Source: Rattus norvegicus
Taxonomy: Eukaryota; Chordata; Mammalia; Rodentia; Muridae
Direction: 5' to 3'
Length of the DNA: 64,000 nucleotides
NCBI RefSeq assembly: GCF_036323735.1
Contig: NC_086034.1
Span: 72,779,939 to 72,843,938, forward strand
Shown one piece after another: positions 34,969 through 49,529 of the stretch (positions are counted from its first letter, which is position 1; every line of letters begins with the position of its first letter). Both the position numbers and the translations under genes were made by a program. The notes below the pieces were generated by a model that was not told the DNA's origin, ran no database searches, and was given only the letters and a program-made list of their open reading frames with translations.

Positions 34969-37900
34969 GTTGGGGGGTGCCAGAGTCCACACGTTGTGGA
35001 GTATAAAAGGACACTTGGAGGGTTTGGGTCTCTTCTTCTACTATGTGGGCTCTGGGCATGGAATTCAGTTGTCAGCCTTAGCCACGCAGGCCTTACCCGC
35101 CTGTACCGTCCTTTCTCCCACACAGGATCTAATCTAGGATCCCATGTTGCATTTAGTTGTCCAAACTGCTTTGTCCCAGTCAGTGAGAGATAGTCCCTTG
35201 CCTCTCTTTGTCTTTCACGACCTTGATGGTTTTGAGGAGAACTGGCTGCTTTGTCGACTGACCCTGGAAGATGTTTTCTCATGAGTCCATAGAGGTTTTC
35301 CATGTGGGACTGTATTCTCTTCAGGGAGGCGACCAGACCTCCTCCAGGACCCACACCTACTATGAACATAGTGAAGACGTAGGGATGAAGCGGCATCTTG
35401 TCTGGAGTCTAAAATACGTTAACAAAACAAGAAGTGACTTAGTAGGTGAAACAGAATACGGCTTTTGTTCGGCTGAAGTGAGAACCCAGGTCCTGGCAAG
35501 TGGAAGGTTGGTCGCTGCTCCTCCACCGAGCTGTATCCCCAACCCCTAGAGAGACAGCGTCTTAATGATAGGAAATCTCTCAGGAACCAAGCGCTGGGTG
35601 TGCCGTGAGTAGATCACGCAGCAGCTCTCCTGCTTCCTCATTCTCTGCTGTTTATATCCAGACTTTACCGTGTGAGTGTGAGCTTAGCTCAATCCGAACC
35701 AGTTGCTGCCGATGGAGTAATTAATGCCCTGACAGCTTTGATGCATAAGATGGCATTCTGGGGATAACAAGGTTTTTTTTGTTTTGTTTTGTTTTGTTTT
35801 TAGCTGTGAGCATCGCATTTCTTGTTGGTCTAGCCCTCGTCATAGCGATATCCATCCTGAAGCTCTTGCTGAGGTAAGCTGTTGAGGAGAGAGTGACTGG
35901 GAAACAGACCCAGAACTAATATACCCAGAAAGGGCAATTTGGCCCTCAACGGACCATTCTTCCACCTCAGGACAATCAGCAAGAGCAGACAACATGTAGA
36001 CGGTCGTTCTTCTCTGTTTAATGGGATGTGTATATCCGCCATGACTGTTCTAGTCCTGGGCGTGTGAGCAGACTCTAGTCTCTGACCAAGGGCACGCTAA
36101 TGAAGTTGTGAACGGGTTTTTGCCTTCCATTCTCCCGACATGGCTTAAGATGAAGATATTTGTCCCCTGGGTTGAGTTTTAGTTAGTAGAGGTGGTCTAT
36201 GATCTCTCTGAGTCTTGACATCTTAACTACCCCACCCCCCGTTTTCTCTGCTCCTCGCTAGCCCAAGAGTCTGGGGGGCTAAATGTAGTACTGAGGTAGC
36301 ATATGGCTCAGGACCTCAGCGTGACTCCCTTACCTTGTGTAGATGCATCGGATTGGAGAAGCCGTTTGGCCTTCTCTGCCTGGTTAACAGTGATCCTGGG
36401 AAGTGAACCAATAGACAAGAAAAGAGAAATAAACAAAATGGGTTTAATCCATTCCAAGATGTAATTTTTTTTTAAAATTAGTATGTATGTGTTTGTATGT
36501 GTGTGTGTGTGTCTGTCTGTCTGTCTCTGTGTGTGTCTCTACAGAGGCCAGAGACATTGGACTCCTTGGAGGTAGAGGTAATTATGAGCCACCCAGTGTG
36601 GGTGCTGGGCCCCAAACCCAGGTCTCCTTTAAGAACAGTATAACTCTTAATTGCCAGGCAGCTCCCTAACCCTTTGATTAACTTTATAAGAAAGTTCTTT
36701 CATGTTTTAAAAGGAAGAAGGATGGCCACGGTGACACACACCTGTAACCCTTACAGTTGGGAGGTAGAGAAAGGAGAATCCTGAGCTTGAGTTCAAAGCC
36801 AGCCTTGGCTCTGTAGGGAAACCTGGTCTTAGAAAGGAAAGGTGGATGGGATGACAGAAAGAAGAGACTGCATTTTACAAGTTCGTTTGTCCTGATGGGT
36901 CTCAGGTCTCCTGAAGGACCACAGAACTCACTCGTGACATTAACTTTATTCAGGGGGTTGGAAAAATGAGCGCATTAACCTTCATTTGGCTGCCTTGAGG
37001 GAGTGTATGCCTCCTGACTCTGGGAGCTTTTGAAATAATTCCGTTTCGTGTCTGAGAAACCTGACCTTACAGTGGTAAGGCTCTCTTGCTGCTTAGCCGT
37101 GACCACTGGACTCAGCTGCTTCCTAGGAGGAAAGTACGAGTTACGTTTCTTGGAGGCAGGTGCTATCCTGTCAGTCTTGTGGTTAAGATGGAAATGCTGT
37201 TCTAATACAGCAGCTTTCCCTGGTGCTTTCCCTGTGAGTGGATCTGCCCTTTCACTTCGTAGTGACAGATAGCTGTGGTGAGGTACTTGCAAGGAGGAAC
37301 TGGTCATCTTGTCATCCCTCCCCTGCCCCCCCCCATCCTCCCCCATGTAATTGGACTCCTCTGGCTGTCCTAGGTGGGTAGGCTGCATGCTCTGGCAGGG
37401 GCGGAGGGGAACTAAAGCTTTCCATTTGCCCTGTTGTTTCTCAACATTCCTGTGTAAGTTCAAGGATTGTCATGTGGGCCAAGAATCTCCCCCTTTCACT
37501 CGGAGAACGGGCAGTGGAAGATGGATGTCTTAATTTTTAAGCATTTCAACTTCTCCATTTTGGTGCTTCCTCGAATGTGTCTATCTCAACTTCTTCACGT
37601 GACGTTGACATTAGCGGCGCTGTGCGGACTAGAAATGGCTGTGGTTCGTTCCTAAGGGGACTGTGAAGGGAAGCATCAGCTGTGTGGGTTACATGTGCGG
37701 CCGATTTGAACACATATAAAGAACATCCAGGAGCTGGTGAAACTAGGCTGGCTACATGAGGACGATAAGGAACATTGCTCTCATTTGAAACGCATGATGG
37801 GAAAGGTCTGCTTGATGGCCTGAATGGTAAAGGCACTTGCTACCAAGCCCGGTTACCTGGCCAATCCAGGCTCCACATGGAAGGAGAGAACCGGCTCCAG

Positions 37901-40900
37901 CAAGGTGTCCTCTGACCGCCATTCTTTGGCATGTGCATAGCTCCCCAATTTATATATAAAATAAATGTAAAATGTGATTATGTCATGATCATGTTTAGAG
38001 ATAAAAGTTTCCCCTCTGGCAGACACTGCAATGTCAAGGGATGGGGTGATTTTGTGGCTGGGCTTTCTGTAAAGCTATAGAAGGCAGTGAGTGTGGGGGG
38101 GGGGGAGTCAGATGAAGTAGGTGCCCATGTGTGGATTTGAAGCTCAGTGACTCATTTCGTTTATCGAAAACATGTGGGTGGCTTTGCGGTTTTAAGTTTT
38201 CAAGACAGGGTTTCTCAGTATATCCCTGGCTGTATTGGAACTCCCTCTGTAGACCAGGCTGGCCTCAAACTTAGAGCATCCACCTACTGCCTCCCAAGGG
38301 CTGGGATTCAAGGCGTGTGCCACCACACCCAGCAAAAATTGTGCTTTAAAAAAAATTGTGTGTGTGTTTGTGTGTGTGTGTGTCGCAGGGACGTGTATAT
38401 ATGTTGGAGGTCAGAGGACACCCCTGAGGGATCTGTTCTCTCCTACCATGTGGGTTCCTGAGACCAAACTCAGGTTGTCAGACTTGATCCTGTGGGCTGG
38501 AGATCTTTAGAAAGATTTATGTCCAAGCAGAAAATGTTCCTAGTGAAAAATCAGTTAGTGTGTTTACCCTTTTGTCAACCATGTAGAAGACAATTGGTTT
38601 GTTGCCAGCGAATGATCTCTCCGGTGTGCACGTGTGCATTTGTATGTAGTCGCAGTCACACCGAGGGTACTTTTCCCTTTTCTGTATGTAATTGCTGATT
38701 TCTCTGTGTGTCCTGTGGAGTCAGTCCTCTGTGGAGTGGTCACAGTTGCTGCCACAGGCTTGTTCTTGCTTTTAGCAATGGCGAGGACCCTGATGACAGA
38801 GAACATGAGCTTTTAAGTCTTAAATTCTCTGTCATTATTTTTCTTAGCCGACAAGGACTGCTAACAACTTTGATCTCTCTTTTGCTGTTTCTAAAACTCT
38901 TCTGTAATGTTTATGAACCTTAACACAAATTTTATTTCAGGATCTTGTCAGTTTGAGAGTATTATCATTCAAGACAGAAAACTAATGGAGGAATTTTTTT
39001 TTTCTCTAAAATACAGTTTGGATGACATCAATAATTGGATTTCTAAGGCAATAGCTTCTCGAGAAACTGACCGCCTCATCAATTCTGTGAGTTATTCGAG
39101 TTTACATGTGTTGTCTTGGGAGGTTTTCTAAATTTGAATTTATACTTATTTAGTAAGCATTATTGCCCATTTTAATACATTTGATTGTATTGTACAAGGC
39201 CAGACTCTATGTCCTGAATGTCCCCATGCTGATGACTCTAACCCAGGGCCTGTGTGTGCTACACAGACCTTCTACATGCAGAAACATTCCTGGTCTGGAC
39301 TTAGATTCTTCTTCCTGTCTGATAACCCCAAGTATAAGCCAACATTCCTGCATGCTTACTCTCCTCCTTCTCTCCCTCCCTCCCTCCCTCCCTGCCTCTC
39401 CCTCTCCCTCTGAGACAAGGTCACATGCGGCTTAGATGGACCTCCAACTTACTGTGTAGTATATAGCCAAGGATAGCCTTCTAGCCAAGGATAGCCTTGA
39501 TCCCCCTCTGGTCCCCCTCCTGTGTGCTGAGATCACAGGCCAGTGATATCACTCAGGTGGTACTAGGAATCAAGCCCAAGTCCTCGAACATGATGGGCAA
39601 GCATCTTCCCAACTGTCCCAGCCCGCTCACATCTATTTTTTCATTGTATCTTTTTATTTATTTACTATTTATGTTTGTAAGGAGACACATGGGTGTGAGT
39701 GTGCGTGCGTCCATATGCTATGGCCCACACGCAGGGCTCAGAAGACAACGTTTGGATGTAGATATTTTCTGTCCACTGTGGGTTCTAGGAAGCAAACTCA
39801 GGCTGTGAGGCCCAGACCTCTGGCACTTCAGGCTTGGTCATCTTGCTAGCCTTCAACATGCATCCCAATGAGGAGCAGCCCTGTCATCAGCCTCTGTGGA
39901 GGCCCCAGTCCCCTCTCTCAGTGAGGCTAGAAGTCTGGGCCGCCTTAAGATGTACAATTTCCACTCAGCAGGCAGCCCCATTTGAATGAACCAGAACATC
40001 AGTATAAATGTTGATGGCCGCTGTAATAATTAAATATACTGTTACATTTGGACTAATAAAGACTCCATAGCGTATTTGTCTCCACATCTGTTCTGGACTG
40101 CCCAAGAACCAGTTCGTGCCTTATTTTTTTCAGTGCGGGGGACTGAACACATGGTCTCTCACGAGGCAGCAAGCCCTCTGCCATTGAGTTACACCTTCAG
40201 CCCCAGAATCAGTCCTGTGTCATCATCTAAAAAGTGACTGTCGGCCCCATCAGCAAAGAACAGAGAAATGCTAGCAAAGTGGAGAATGGAACCCCAGAGG
40301 GGGTCTTCACAAAACCAAACTATTAGTAGTTTAAAAACTACTCTCTTCCACTCCACTTTCTTTCCTGGATTATCAAATAGTGAGATTTATTCCTTAGCCC
40401 CATCGAGTGTCACCTCTTTCTCCTTTCCTTGGAAGGAACTAGGATCCCCCAGCAGAGCAGACCCTCTCGGCGCTGACTGCCAACCAGAAACACGGCGTGC
40501 TTCTGCCTTGCCACACCGTCTCCGATGCGTGGACACATTTAGGGGGTAAGTGAGGCTAGGTGTTAGGCAGGGGCCCTTGTTTGATTTTTGTAATCACATA
40601 CAGGCCCGTTTCTTAGCGTCATTTTGATTTTCTAGGCTGGTGTAGCATTGCACTTGGGAGGCCAAGGCGAAATGATTGCTGGGAACTCAGAGCCATCCTG
40701 GCGTCTCGGGATTGTCATGATGAGGGCCTGGAATATAAGCAAACCACCTACCTAGCTTGAGCATGTGGCATGTCGCCAAGGTCATTCCCCAATACCACAA
40801 AAAGCAGACAAAAAAAGAGGAGTGAAACAAAAGGAGAGATCGAGGTGGTGTTGAGAGAGAAAAGGGAGGGAACAGAGCCAGGACTAGTTTCCACGAGTGT

Positions 40901-42222
40901 GGTGGGTAGTTTAGTGGTCTGGGCAAGTGGCCATGTTTGGGACACACTCTGGTTCACTGTGTCTAGCAAGAAGCAGCAGCTTGGGAGGCCACGCCAGCCC
41001 ACGGCGGTGTCTGCGACTGCGTGGGCAAGATTGGCTTTCACCCTTTGCTGCTAGAATGCCTGGAATTACGAGCCCTCCACGGGAGCTTGAGTAACAGCAG
41101 CTCCACAACCATGGGCCCTAGCTTGTCACACTGTACTTCCGGCAGAAGGGTGAAGGCCAAATTCTGACGGAGCAGATTCGTGACTAGCCAAAAATAAAAC
41201 ACACAGTGTCTGTTCTTCCACATCTTCTATCTGAGAGATCCCTACATTCCGTCCCAGCGACAGGAGTCTTGGGTACCCACCTTTTGGATTTGCGTGAGAC
41301 AGTCCAGGTGTTTGGATAAGCTGCCCCTATCCAAAACGCCGGGAGCCAGAAGTGTTTCAGATTTCAGAGTGTTGGAATGCTAACCACGAGAAAGCCTGTG
41401 GGTGGGGCCCGGGTCTAAACACAAACTTAGATTTCTTACATGTGCCTCACGTACATGACCTGAAAGTGATTTTAGACAGGATTTTTACTGTGCCTGTGGG
41501 GGTGTTTGTTTGTTTGTTTGTTTTTTCTTTTGAGGGTGGGAGTGAGGCATTCTGGGATATAAGGCTAGGCTCCACACGCCGTGAGTAACCACTGCTTCTC
41601 TACCAGCCCGGTTCCTGTATCTTTGCTGCGAGCTGACACAACATCAATGTGGCCTTTCCCACCTTTGTGAACGTGATACATTAGTGCCTTTCGGGTTGCA
41701 GGTGAAACGCATCACAGTGCACAGAGTTGATAACAACCTTGTAGTTCCCTGAGCCTCCACACCTCTGATGTGTCTTATTTGGAATGTGCTTTTAATGGGT
41801 GGGCTTCACAGATGGGAAAATAGAGCCCCCGAGTTAAATAACTCTTGGGCACTCAGTCGCTAAGCCGGAGAGACAGGCCACTGTCGTAAGTGCATCACTG
41901 AGCATAGCAGGTCAGTCCTCAGCATGTCAAGTGTCCCTTCTCAGGTTGGCAGCCAATGATAGCCTGTTGGGAAGCCATTTTACTGTATCTTTATTTTCTT
42001 TCCTGTCACCATTGACACGTGGAGATAAGAAGTTCGTAGGGGAACAGAATGAGACAGCGAGACTCGAACTCTGAATCCTCAGTTTTGTGAGAACCATGAT
42101 TCTGTGACAGTAAACACGAGACACCCAAACTAATTAACACAAAGTTGTGTTTCTGGAAGCATGTTACTTTGTGTTCAGAGCATAAAATCCAGTTATGTAA
42201 TGTGAAGTTTTCTTTAAAATGG

Positions 42223-42269
<47 letters not shown>

Positions 42270-45200
42270 CGTGAGTATTAGTTGTGGTTTCCTGGTCATG
42301 GTGCCCCTGTGGAGTTGGAAGGACAGCTTACAGAAGCGAATTCTCCCCTTCTACCATGTACTTGCCAACCCAAGTATAAAATTTCCCTGCCATACCGTTA
42401 GATAAAAACATAGGCGGAAGAACATCGTTCCGTGTCCCCTCCTCGTGAGTGCCAGGAAATCATGTCTCGCTTTAAAACTTTCTACTTGGGTCATTATCTG
42501 CTCTGTACATTACATTATGGTGATGCCCCTTGTGTGAGGTCTGTCTGTCCTTGGCAGCTGTCATTCCATCACCCTCCCTCACTGTTTGCCTTGCAGGGTA
42601 GCTCTCATCCTTATGGTCTTCGTTAACTACGGCGGAGGAAAGTATTGGTACTTCAAACATTCAAGTTGGAATGGTAAGACACTTCCTGCAGGTAGGGTTA
42701 CTTACTATACCCCAGCCCTGTCCCCCACAGAACTGTAGATCAGCAGAAGACTCGGCTTCCCCTGTGGGCACTCCACCAGGGCCCTCTCAGCTGCTTAGGA
42801 CCACCCTGGCCTTACTCTGGGGCCCTTTGGTTTGGTTCTCCCAAGGATCTAGAGTGACTCTCTGTAGTGACACGGGGACCCTGGATTTTTCTGCTGTGAG
42901 GATCTCCACGGGGAATGTAAAGACTTGGTTTTACACGGTCACAGGTATGGTCTAGATAGTAGAGCTACCATATTACTCAAGACTTACAGTCTCTCTTGGG
43001 TGCCACCTAGGAAGATTAGTCTGAGTGGCACTCAGGAATCGCTATGAGTCCGGGTGGACAGTGGATAATTCAGGACCACGAAAATGACATAGAATACAGA
43101 AGTTTTAGTTGCCTTTATCCTAACCAGACCATACCTGCGGAAGCCTCTAGAAGGGAGTTTGACCATTAGCACCCAGATTCTATGTTTTAATGACGGAGTC
43201 TGTAGCTGATGCGCTCAGTGCTCAGACCTGGAGTCCAGACGCCAGCAGAACATGAGTTGTTTTTAAGTATTTATTTAAAACAAGAGTTACTGCTTCTTGA
43301 CCTCTTGGCTGAGGCCACGTATAAAACAAGGTTCATCGGCTTTGCAAAACGGCTCAGCAGGTAAGGGGTCTTGCTGCCAAGTCTGACAACTTGAGTTCAG
43401 TCCCCAAGGCCCACATTGTGAGAGTGACTCCTGCAAGTTGTCCTCTGACCTCCACACATGCCTCCCCACTCGTAAATTAATTAATAACAGAAAAATTTAG
43501 AACGGGAGTTCTATCTCCCATTCATACCTAAACACCAGGGTCTCTCCTGTGGGCCTGAATATTTTCAGTTAGGTTCCATGTTGGATATTCTGGTAGAAGA
43601 CATGGAGCTTCTGCTGGAAGGAGAGAATAGGTTTAGATCGGTATTGCTGGAAGGTCATACACTTGTCCACAGATCTCTAGTGTTCACCTCCATGAATGGT
43701 TTATGGTCAGGAGCCTCCTCCCCCAAGCCCCGCCCAGTGACTGTGTAGGGGCTCCTGTCTGTGTATTGGACTCTCCATGTAAATACGCAGCAAAATGTAC
43801 ACATTTGGAACTGGGAAGTATGCCTACTCTAGAGTCCTCTTTTTACTGTTTGTTCTTGTGGTTTTACAGGCCTGACTGTGGCTGACCTCGTCTTCCCATG
43901 GTGAGTGGATAATATGTTGTAAGGGTTATACACATTAGAGATTAACGCCCGTCACCAATAATGCGTTGGTGTTGAGTAACAGAAGGAGATAAAGCCTTCC
44001 CCTCGGACTTGTTTAACCACAAGCGAGTCTGGATTTGAAGTCTGTTCCTCAGTGCTCCATGCCTCCCATCCCCTTGTCTGTCTGTCTGCATGTGCTATGT
44101 GCCACTCTAACAAAGGACTTCTCTCTGCATTTATTGAACAGCACAGAAAGCATCAGTGGGGCAGGAGGGGACACATTACAGAAATCTTTAATGGAGTTTT
44201 AGGAGGGATTAAGTCACTGGCTCTAACTGGTCCCAACTGATCCAGACAACGAACAGTATTGTTTATCAATCAATATCTATAAAACTGGTTGCTTTCAACC
44301 TTTAGATTTTTGGAAGTGGATCTCAACTTCTGTATCCTCTGCTTTTGGCAAATGTTAACACACGGATTATCTGGGCCAGGGGAATGGAAGAATATTAATA
44401 TTAAAACTACGTGTTAGCTTAGGTGGTGTGGTGGATGACATGGGGAAGCCAAGGAAAATCAGGGAGATTGTGCTCTTAAAGGTCTATTCGTCAAGCAGGC
44501 TGCACACACAGTAGGATAGCAGTCTTCAGTGACTTCAAGGTATATTAGTAACCCTGGCTGTGAGGTCCAGCAAAAGTTCCAGTCTCTTAGGATGTCAGAG
44601 GTATTTCACAATACTGCATCAGCACAGCCTGTCATCTGTCCTCCCCACATCTCCTGTCCTTGTTTGTGAACGGCTGGAGCCTCTCTCTGTGACCAATTCT
44701 AGATCGTGAGCCAGCACTGACTATTGTGAAGCCCTCTCATAAGTTATGTTACCAGGCAGTTCATATACTCGATGTGCCTACATAAAAGATATTTGGTATC
44801 TCTGTGTCTGCATGAGATTGAAACTAAGACCTTGTACATGCTAAGCACACACGCTCTGCCACCAAACGGTAGGTAGTCTCGGTCCCAAAGGTGAAGGGTT
44901 TCATAGGGAACATCTTCTCTACTTGATGGCTGAAATTCTACCACAAGTTCAGAATTTATGTCAAGTTCCATTAATCTCCTAAATATGTGTCAATCCTATG
45001 TTTAAAAACGGGTAGAGTAAGTTGGCATGTGTGAATAGTAGCTGAGTGGAAACACTCTCCACTCGTGGATTCTCAGTCCTGTCAGGGTCTATTTCCCGTC
45101 TGAGGCACCCCTTGCGTTCACTCTGACGCTCTGAGCAACTTTGGTTCCCAGACAGTGGTTCATATGTTGGGACTCTGGTGTTTTATTACTACCATAGGGT

Positions 45201-48108
45201 TCAAGGGGAGGGACTTAGGGGAAAAGTTAATTTAGCTCAGAGTTGTGTAGCAGCAGAAGGCAGCTTGTTCACAGAAGGACAGGAAGTAGTGTCTCCAGGC
45301 AGGAATGGGGACTGCTCCCGTCCTCTAGCCCCACCCTATAGCCTGTGATGGCCAAGTTGTCCCCGGTTCCCCATGACCTAAAACACCACCAAAAGGGGAC
45401 TGACTGACTGAACATGCAATCCTGTGAACATCCATGTTCAGTTTTATTTTTTGTCGGGGGGAGGGGACTTTGTAAGTTTAAAGAAAGGAAAGAGAAGTGT
45501 GTGTGATTCATCTATGACGGGGCGGGGGAGAGGGAGGGAAGGTAGGAGGGACTTTTTCTTTCAGGAGAAGGAATGAGTTTCTAAAAAAACAAAATGTTTT
45601 TTCTGAAGGATTTTGCATGCTAGCACAAGCCCTTTGCATCCCAGTCGCTATGGCCTTCCTCTGTGACAGCTGCTGGAGGGCCGTCCTGGGAGTCCCACTA
45701 ACTGTCAGCCAGTCTTCCTCCTACCACAGTTCTCGAAGGTGTCCTGTCAAAACTCCCAGCCAACAGGGCTGTGTCTGCGCCCCTCCTGTATTGTGAGCCT
45801 GCCACAGTTTCATGACTCGGCTACAGTGGACAGATACTGTGTCACACCTCCCCCCTGCATTACAAGATATTAAGGACACGTGTATAAAAATTAGAAATGG
45901 CCACCTACCAATAAGCCTTTCTTTTTAGGTTTGTATTTATTATGGGATCTTCAATTTTCTTGTCAATGACTTCTCTCCTGCAACGAGGATGTTCCAAAAT
46001 CAAACTGCTGGGGAAAATTGCATGGAGAAGTTTTCTGCTAATTTGTATAGGAATCATCATTGTCAACCCCAATTATTGCCTTGGTCCGTGTAAGTATCCC
46101 TGCCCCGCTGTTAGTATATGGTCAGATTGAGCTGTGGAAGAGACTTGGGGTGTGTGTGTGTGTACCCCAGTGTTTGGGATCAAACCCAGGCACATGCTCA
46201 GCAAACTTTTTGCCACCAAGCCCCGAATGTTCTCACCCGATGTAATTCTCCCGACTCAGTCCCTCCCCGCAGATCAGTTATTAGAAGAGCATCCTTCCTG
46301 CTTGTATATCATTGGGCCCTGTTGTACCGAGCTTGGCGTTTTAGTTCTGGGAGGCACTGTTGTGTCTACTCTAATTCCTGAGACACAAAGGCCAGGCTGA
46401 GTGAGGTTGAAGTTCTGTTCCTTGTGTTGAGGGGCAGAGGAGAAAAAGACCAGGTCACATTCCCATGCCCTATCTCCTGGCCCTTCTGGTTCTGCCAGTG
46501 TTTGCTGTTAGGGAAAGAATCTGTCCTAACCTGAGTGCCAGCCATGTCTTTGCCTCTGTGCTCCTCAGCACCTCTAGGTGGTGATGGGAGACCACGAACA
46601 CCTCCTGCTGTACCAAAGGCAGATGGGGAAGGCAGCAATCACTGTCCTGGGGGTTTGACTTGTCTTTGGCAAAGGAGAATAGATGCTTGCACAAGAGCCA
46701 AGACTAGCCCCAGGCAGTGAGTGCCTTTACTAGAGGCCTCAGAGCTTACGACAGTAATTCTCAACCTTCCTAAAGCCCCTTAATACAGTCCCTCAAGTTA
46801 AAAGGGCACCCAATCATAAAATTATTTTCATTGCTCCTTCCTGGCTGTAATTTTGCTACTGTCATCTCATATTGAGATGGTCTTAGGTGACCCCCGTGAA
46901 AGGGTTGCTCGACCCCCACCCCCCAAAGGGGTTGTAACCCATAGACTGAGACCCATTGGCTTAGAGAGAGATCATTTTGGTGGACTCCATGTGAGCCGTA
47001 GTGGGGGAAGCCACTACAGGGTTTGCTATGGGCTGCTCCCTCCTGGAATACAGCTATAACCTGTTGTACGGGTGAACAGTGGTTTGGGTTTTATCTGCAC
47101 GTTTCTGGTGGACAGGAGGGTCATATCCATCTTCCTAATGGGAAAGGGCCAGGGTAGGTTTCAGTGCCTCAGGGAGACCTTGCTTTATTCCCCTTCCCGA
47201 ATGAACTTGGCCGGCTGCTTGCTTGCACAGGGCCCTGCGTCCTCAAGCCAACATGTGATAATGTACTTACAAGTAACAGAGATGATGTCTCCCCCTCAGG
47301 AGACAATGCTGCCTTGGGGTAAGATGCAGCCTGCTGGCTTAGCCTAGGGTGACTTGTGTCTTCCGCAGTGTCTTGGGATAAGGTGCGGATCCCTGGTGTC
47401 CTGCAGCGGTTGGGAGTGACATACTTTGTGGTTGCCATGTTGGAGCTCTTCTTCTGGAAGCCTGTGCCTGACAGTTGTACCTTGGTGAGTGTCTGTGGCG
47501 AGGGGAGGGGGGGGTGGTGGTGGTGGTGAGGGAGGTGTAGCTGGAGGACAGCCTTGGGGGTCATGCATTCGGTTCTGTTCACCTTCCTTTTGGGTTAGGG
47601 TCTCTCACTGGCCTGGACCTCTCTGGATAGGCTAGACTAGCCCTAAGGACCCTCTTTTATAAAGGTCATTGGGATGGAACCATAGTCCCCTACTGATCCA
47701 CCTGCCCTCTCGTTCGTCCCCAGAAATCGTCTTTTTTAACCAACAGGACAATTGCAATACGGTTTTGTGACCTTACACTGCACAGTGCACCACCACACTT
47801 CTGTCAGTGAAATGCCTTTTCCTGTCTTCATTATTTGCTTTGTGTGTGTATTTTTGACACAGCGAGGCAGGAGCTTACGTTGTAGACCAGGTTAGGCTTG
47901 AACCCACAGAGTTCCACTTGCCTCTGCCTCCTGAGTGCTGAGAGTAAAGGCGTGCGCCACCACACAGTACCCTTTAGTTTTTCTCCTTTGATACAGTACT
48001 AGGGACTAAACCCAAGGGCCTCGTGTAGCCCAGACCAGCCTCAGACTCAGTATCTTGCGGAAGGTTGACCTTGAACTCCTGATTCGTCTGCTTCCACCTG
48101 GAAGGTGC

Positions 48109-48157
<49 letters not shown>

Positions 48158-48394
48158 CCATCTCTGTGCGTACTTGTGTGTGAAGACTAGAACAGCCTTG
48201 GTGTCATTCCTTGGGTGCCATCAATGTTTTCTTGTTGAGATTGGGTCCGGACACAGCCAAGTAGGCCAGGTTTGCTGGCCAGTGAGCTCAGAGAGCTACA
48301 CTGGGATTTCAGGAATACAACACACACAGGCCTTCTTGTGTTTATTCTGAGTATTGGATTGAGGTCCTCGTGCTACCACTGAACTCTCTCCCCA

Positions 48395-48468
<74 letters not shown>

Positions 48469-49497
48469 AGAAGGAGGGGGATTTTATTCTACTACAAAGG
48501 CCGAGAAATCACTATCGGGCTGTTCTTGCCTCTCACCCAGGAAAGAAGCTGCTTGTCTCTCCGAGACATAACTTCCAGCTGGCCCCAGTGGCTCATCATT
48601 CTGATCCTGGAAAGCATTTGGCTGGCTTTGACATTCTTTTTACCTGTCCCTGGGTGCCCTACGTAAGTGACCCCTTGCCAGGTAATCCCTTTGTGTGTGT
48701 ATGCTCCTGTTTGCGTGTGAGAGGCGGGTGCATGTGTGCGCATGTGCACCTGAAGGCTCACAGTCTCCGGTGTTTTTCCTTATTCCTTTTTTTTTTGGGG
48801 GGTGGGGGGAGGGCAGGGCAGAATTTGCCAAGTAGGTTGGCCAGTGAGTCCAAAGGATCTGCCTGCTGGCATTACAGATATGAGCCACCATACATGGCTT
48901 TTGTTTTAAATAAAAAAAAAATATGTGTATGAGTGTTTTGCCTGCATGTATATCTGCATACCATGTGCTTGCAGTGCCTCTCTGTCTCTCTCTCGCTGTC
49001 TCTCTCTCTGTCTCTCTCTCGCTGTCTCTCTCTGTCTATCTCTGTCTCTCTGTCTCTCTGTCTCTCTCTCTGTCTCTCTCCGTCTCTCTCTGTCTCTCTC
49101 CGTCTCTCTCTGTCTCTCTCCTCTATCTTCCTCTGTCTTTCTCTGTTTCTGTCTCTCTCTCTCTGTCTCTATCTCTGTCTCTCTCTGTCTCTGTCTGTCT
49201 GTCTCTCTCTCTCTGTCTCTCTCTCTCTGTCTCTCTCTCTCTGTCTCTCTCTGTCTCTCTCTCTGTCTCTCTCCTCTATCTTCCTCTGTCTCTCTCTGTC
49301 TCTGTCTGTCTGTCTCTCTCTCTCTGTCTCTATCTGTGTCTCTCTCTGTCTCTCTCCGTCTCTCTCTGTCTCTCTCTCTCTATCTCTCTCCTCTATCTTC
49401 CTGTCTTTCTCTGTTTCTGTCTCTCTCTCTCTGTCTATCTCTGTCTCTCTCTGTCTCTCTCTGTCACTCTCTCTGTCTCTATCTCTGTCTCTCTCTG

Positions 49498-49529
<32 letters not shown>

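Larger units (their letters stand above)
33862..35803. other. Hgsnat intron 4, right part
   Basis: A B3-type fragment at about 34466-34545 and an (ATTG)n run at 34931-34968. The remainder shows no recognisable feature. Confidence 0.5.

Noticed and set aside
36975..37463. A 162-codon minus-strand frame in Hgsnat intron 5
   Set aside because: I recognise no protein family and see no promoter, splice or poly-A context. A chance open frame is the simpler reading.
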